Shown piece after piece: positions 60,761 to 64,000 of a DNA stretch of 64,000 bases (position 1 is the stretch's first letter; each line of letters starts with the position of its first letter). Where the stretch lies: assembly GCA_963920705.1 (NCBI GenBank), contig OY987231.1, positions 18,825,024-18,889,023 of the forward strand, written 5' to 3'. Position numbers and translations under genes: made by a program. The notes below the pieces were generated by a model. It was not told the DNA's origin, did not search any database, and saw only the letters and a list, made by a program, of their open reading frames with translations. This stretch comes from Odiellus spinosus. Its lineage: Eukaryota > Arthropoda > Arachnida > Opiliones > Phalangiidae.

Positions 60761-61960
60761 CAATGTAACGTAGTTAAATGTGAATCTTAAAGTTTACCTA
60801 GGGCTATTCCAAAATTCATTTATTTACTTTTGTCATTATAAACCAATGTAACCCAAAAATTAAAGTACTTATAAATCAACCTTCGAAACAGTAAAATTTG
60901 ATAGGAATAAAACTGGTTTTGTGCGGGTAATGTTACTGTTTCTCAGGCTGCACTATCCTAGTATAGTAAAAGCTCTTAACCCCACGTCATTCTGACGTCT
61001 GACGTTCAGAATCCTCATCTCAAACTTTGAAATTAATGGAGAATCTTTTGGCTGACATAATTTCGATCAAAAGTTAACGCCAGTGTAAAATAACAATAAT
61101 AAATTCGTTACACGCTCTTAATACAAATTCCTAATAAAGGTTTTTATAGTGCTTTAACATTTTTTTTATTTATTTATAAAAGAACATCTCTCGAACTCCT
61201 TTCGAGATTCGTTTTTTAACCCGAATTTCTCGATCAGCAAATTCGCAGCCTCTGAGAATTAGTTTCGAAGAATGTAGGATATTTTCTGCTCAACGTTCGT
61301 ATGACCTAGCTTCCGCGGGGGGTATGGTATATTCAACTAAGAAGATTCGACGAATATCCCGAATCCGTATTCCTCATTGGCGTAACCTTCAGAAGAAACT
61401 AGCTATAGCCTCGATGCTTATCCCATTTGCAAAAAACCTTATTTAGAAAACAAAACAAAATGAAAAAAACTCCAAAAAAAAAAATCAAGTTCGTAGTAGA
61501 GATGAGGTGAATGACTTGATAAATGTGAAAAAAAAATATTGCCTACATATTCTTGAGTGAAGTTTTGAAGATTTTAAGAGTGCGAGAACTATATTTTTAT
61601 AAGCTTTTATCAAAAGTTAGTTTTGAAATTGGTACAAATATTATTGAAGGCGTTACCTTTCTCGTTAGTCTATTGCACTGAATTTTTAAAGGAAAACTCC
61701 AGTTTAAACGCCGCTCGGGGGAAATTCAGACCCCCTTCGTACAAAACTGTCGTCTGCTAGTATATTTGTGTATTATAATTACGTTATAAACTAATTATTG
61801 TTTGATGTTTTTCTATTCAATAACAGGTACCTTCAGATGAATCTTCGCAAAAAACTAGTTTATTTGAACCTATTGGATAACTTAAAGATATGCATGCCGG
61901 TAAATTAATATTTTAATAACTTATTTTTTTAATATTTTAAAGCTTGTAGTCATTACACCT
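60761..61960. other. Intergenic, AT-rich
   Basis: No gene recognised. Confidence 0.5.
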
Positions 61961-61964
61961 TTAA

Positions 61965-62297
61965 AGTGAGGCTGTCATGGACTTTTCATGAACTCCAAAT
62001 GGAAATGGAGTATCATTTTCGGAAAGATCGTTAAAAAACTAATCAAAATATTGATACATATGCAACAGTAAAAATTCATATTTTATTATAGTCATTTTCG
62101 AAATTTTTAAATTCCCCGCAATACTACGTCATCAATATCGTCGCGTGGTTATTGTAGAGCCTACAGTTGATTCTCGCGCTTTCTGACACGTGATAAGGTT
62201 GATTTCGCGCGGTCTTTTTCGTAAAAGTACTTAATCCAGAAAGTCCTACCTTTCGTATCAAAATTATCATATTTATAAATTTTAATTTTGAAATTTA
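61965..62297. mobile_element. AGTGAGG/TTAA element, copy truncated against a second TTAA element
   Basis: TTAA at 61961-61964, AGTGAGGCTGTCATGG, then the family core in inverse orientation up to about 62270. The far end is missing and a TTAA element starts at 62302. Confidence 0.75.
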
Positions 62298-62301
62298 TTA
62301 A

Positions 62302-62735
62302 AGGGAGAATGCAACCTAATTACAAGTGATTTTGTATCGATTCCTTATCGTTTAAATAGGCCTAATCCACCGATAAAAAGTTTACAATACAAATATTAAA
62401 CTAGAAATAAATTTAAAACTTACCCTGAAAATAGGCTTAGAGGGATTCATGGAGATCCTGAATCGCGTCCGTGTAAGGTCTAGCGACCAATGAGCAAAGG
62501 CCCGTCGTTCACGGGAGATCTCCACGAGACTTACAGTCGCGCGCGAATGGTCGCTAGACCTTACACGCGAGGAAATCTGGACCTCCATGAATCCCGCTAA
62601 GCCTATTTTCAGGGTAAGTTTTAAATTTATTTCTAGTTTAATATTTGTTTGTAAATATTTTCAGTAGTGGATTATGCCTATTTAAACAATAAGGAATCGA
62701 TAAAAAATCACTTGTTGTTAGGTTGCATTCTCCCT
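62302..62735. mobile_element. 434-bp palindromic TTAA element (AGGGAGAATGCAACC family), copy f
   Basis: TTAA at 62298-62301 and 62736-62739. Best preserved copy, with exact inverted ends AGGGAGAATGCAACCTAA. Arms self-complementary through TAGGCTTAG and CCTCCATGAATCCCGC. Confidence 0.9.
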
Positions 62736-62739
62736 TTAA

Positions 62740-64000
62740 GAACGCGTCAATCCAGAGATATTAAAATTTAGAATACGGCGTTTTAATAATATTAAACTAT
62801 AAATATAATCCAAGGTATTCGGAAAAACTTCTATGAGGATGTAACAAATTAAGACATAAAATTAGTCGGTGTTTGTATTAAATATATTAGATTTTTTTTT
62901 TATTAGTTATTAAGTGATTTAGCCACCCATGAAGGGCAGTTACTATATTGGTATAGTAGAAAGAACTTTACGGAAATTATTATTCTTGAAGAATTATTAT
63001 TGACGAATTTTACAATCTCTTGTTTTTCTTGAGGTTTCAACTCGTTAGAGATAAGTAAAAATGTTTAAAATTTAGTACCGAGTACTGGTGTTTAGTTCGT
63101 GATAAAATTTACAAACAATTCTGATTTTATAAATATACCTTTCGTAAAAACACGAAGTAAATTATTACTGCAATTAACCTTGCTTACATTGTTAATGGAT
63201 TTTCTATGTTAAATTTTACCCTTAAAAGTAAGTTAGTGGTATTTTTGAAGAAAAATAGTTTTCAAATATCAGATTCTCATTTTGACTTACCGATTTTTCA
63301 AACTTAAAATTCCAATTCCATGGTACAAGTATGTATAATCACAAAACTCCCGTTTTATAAAATATTCCCAAAAAAACCAGGGTTCATTTTTTTGTACTCC
63401 AATTACGTCTTGATTGACTAAAATTAAGGATTTGGTTCAATTCCAGTATTTGAAAAAATAGTTTAAAATAATTTCTAGTAAATATTTTCAAAAGTTTTTA
63501 AGTAAAAGCGTGGTTTGGCTTATTAAATCCACTTTGGATTTGTAATTTAATAGCGAAACTACTTTGTTAGAAAACTTATCGTTACTGAAAAGTTATTTCC
63601 CCACTCCGTGTAACAAAATTTGGCAAAATGTAGAAAAATGTAACTTTTAATTCATTATAGTATAAATATAAGAATTTCCTTAAGTGCCTCCCAAAGTCGT
63701 TTATTTCAAAACCGAATATCCGGCCAGTTGTCGGACGTATCTTTCGTTCTCCGAAATGGGACATTGAAGTATTTTGAGATTTAACTTCGGTGTTTACCAC
63801 GAAACGGTGTAACGTCTACAAATCAAGTTTGGGCCTCTTTTGGATAAAAACCACCTATCTTCGAAATTCATACTATTTCGAAGCAATATTTCCACCTTTT
63901 ATCAAACATATTGAGATACCTAATTTTACCTGATCCCATTTTTACTCGTAACTAGGAGGAAAATGCTAAAATTAGTCACTATATAGCGGTCGAGTATCAC
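62740..64000. other. Intergenic, AT-rich, to window end
   Basis: No gene or complete element recognised. A 72-codon minus-strand ORF at 63582-63800 has no recognisable features. Confidence 0.45.

Noticed and set aside
62382-62588. 68-codon minus-strand ORF
   Set aside because: Lies inside the palindromic TTAA element copy f.

Overview
The window is AT-rich animal nuclear DNA with short spliced genes, GT-AG introns of about 60 to 900 bp plus a few long ones, and many short transposon-like inverted-repeat elements. Protein content (two acyl-CoA desaturases, BTBD17/Tango10, GMP reductase, cyclin E, GORAB) points to an arthropod, most likely an insect. I cannot name the order from sequence alone.

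Layout. Genes occupy roughly the first 28 kb. On the minus strand: desaturase A (131-2189), GMP reductase (9590-11567), cyclin E (13318-15003) and desaturase B (21680-28020, with a likely 5' untranslated exon and promoter near 33.2-33.5 kb). On the plus strand: a BTBD17-like BTB/BACK protein (6726-8494), GORAB (16039-18046) and an unrecognised membrane or secreted protein with three CX5C repeats (19601-20764). All exon chains were traced by eye. Splice phases close in every gene and each chain ends at a stop codon. The two desaturases share exon lengths (206 and 131 nt) and phases, so they are duplicates, but A lacks about 48 N-terminal residues. Cyclin E and GORAB are divergent across about 1 kb that carries four E2F consensus sites. 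BTBD17 and GMPR are convergent, with facing AATAAA signals.

From about 34 kb to the end I find no convincing protein-coding gene. That half is a repeat landscape: hAT-like elements with 7-8 bp target duplications (417 bp x2, 337 bp x3, 281/292 bp x2, 317 bp), several families of palindromic elements flanked by TTAA, elements starting CAGGG, a 3.35 kb 20-bp satellite touching the end of one such element, and smaller tandem arrays (31 bp, 42 bp, about 172 bp). Some elements are nested, which gives relative ages.

The most notable items are the unknown CX5C-repeat protein, the satellite that shares an 11-bp core with its neighbouring element's terminal repeat, the related TTAA families, the truncated desaturase, and the BTBD17 upstream ORF whose stop overlaps the main start.
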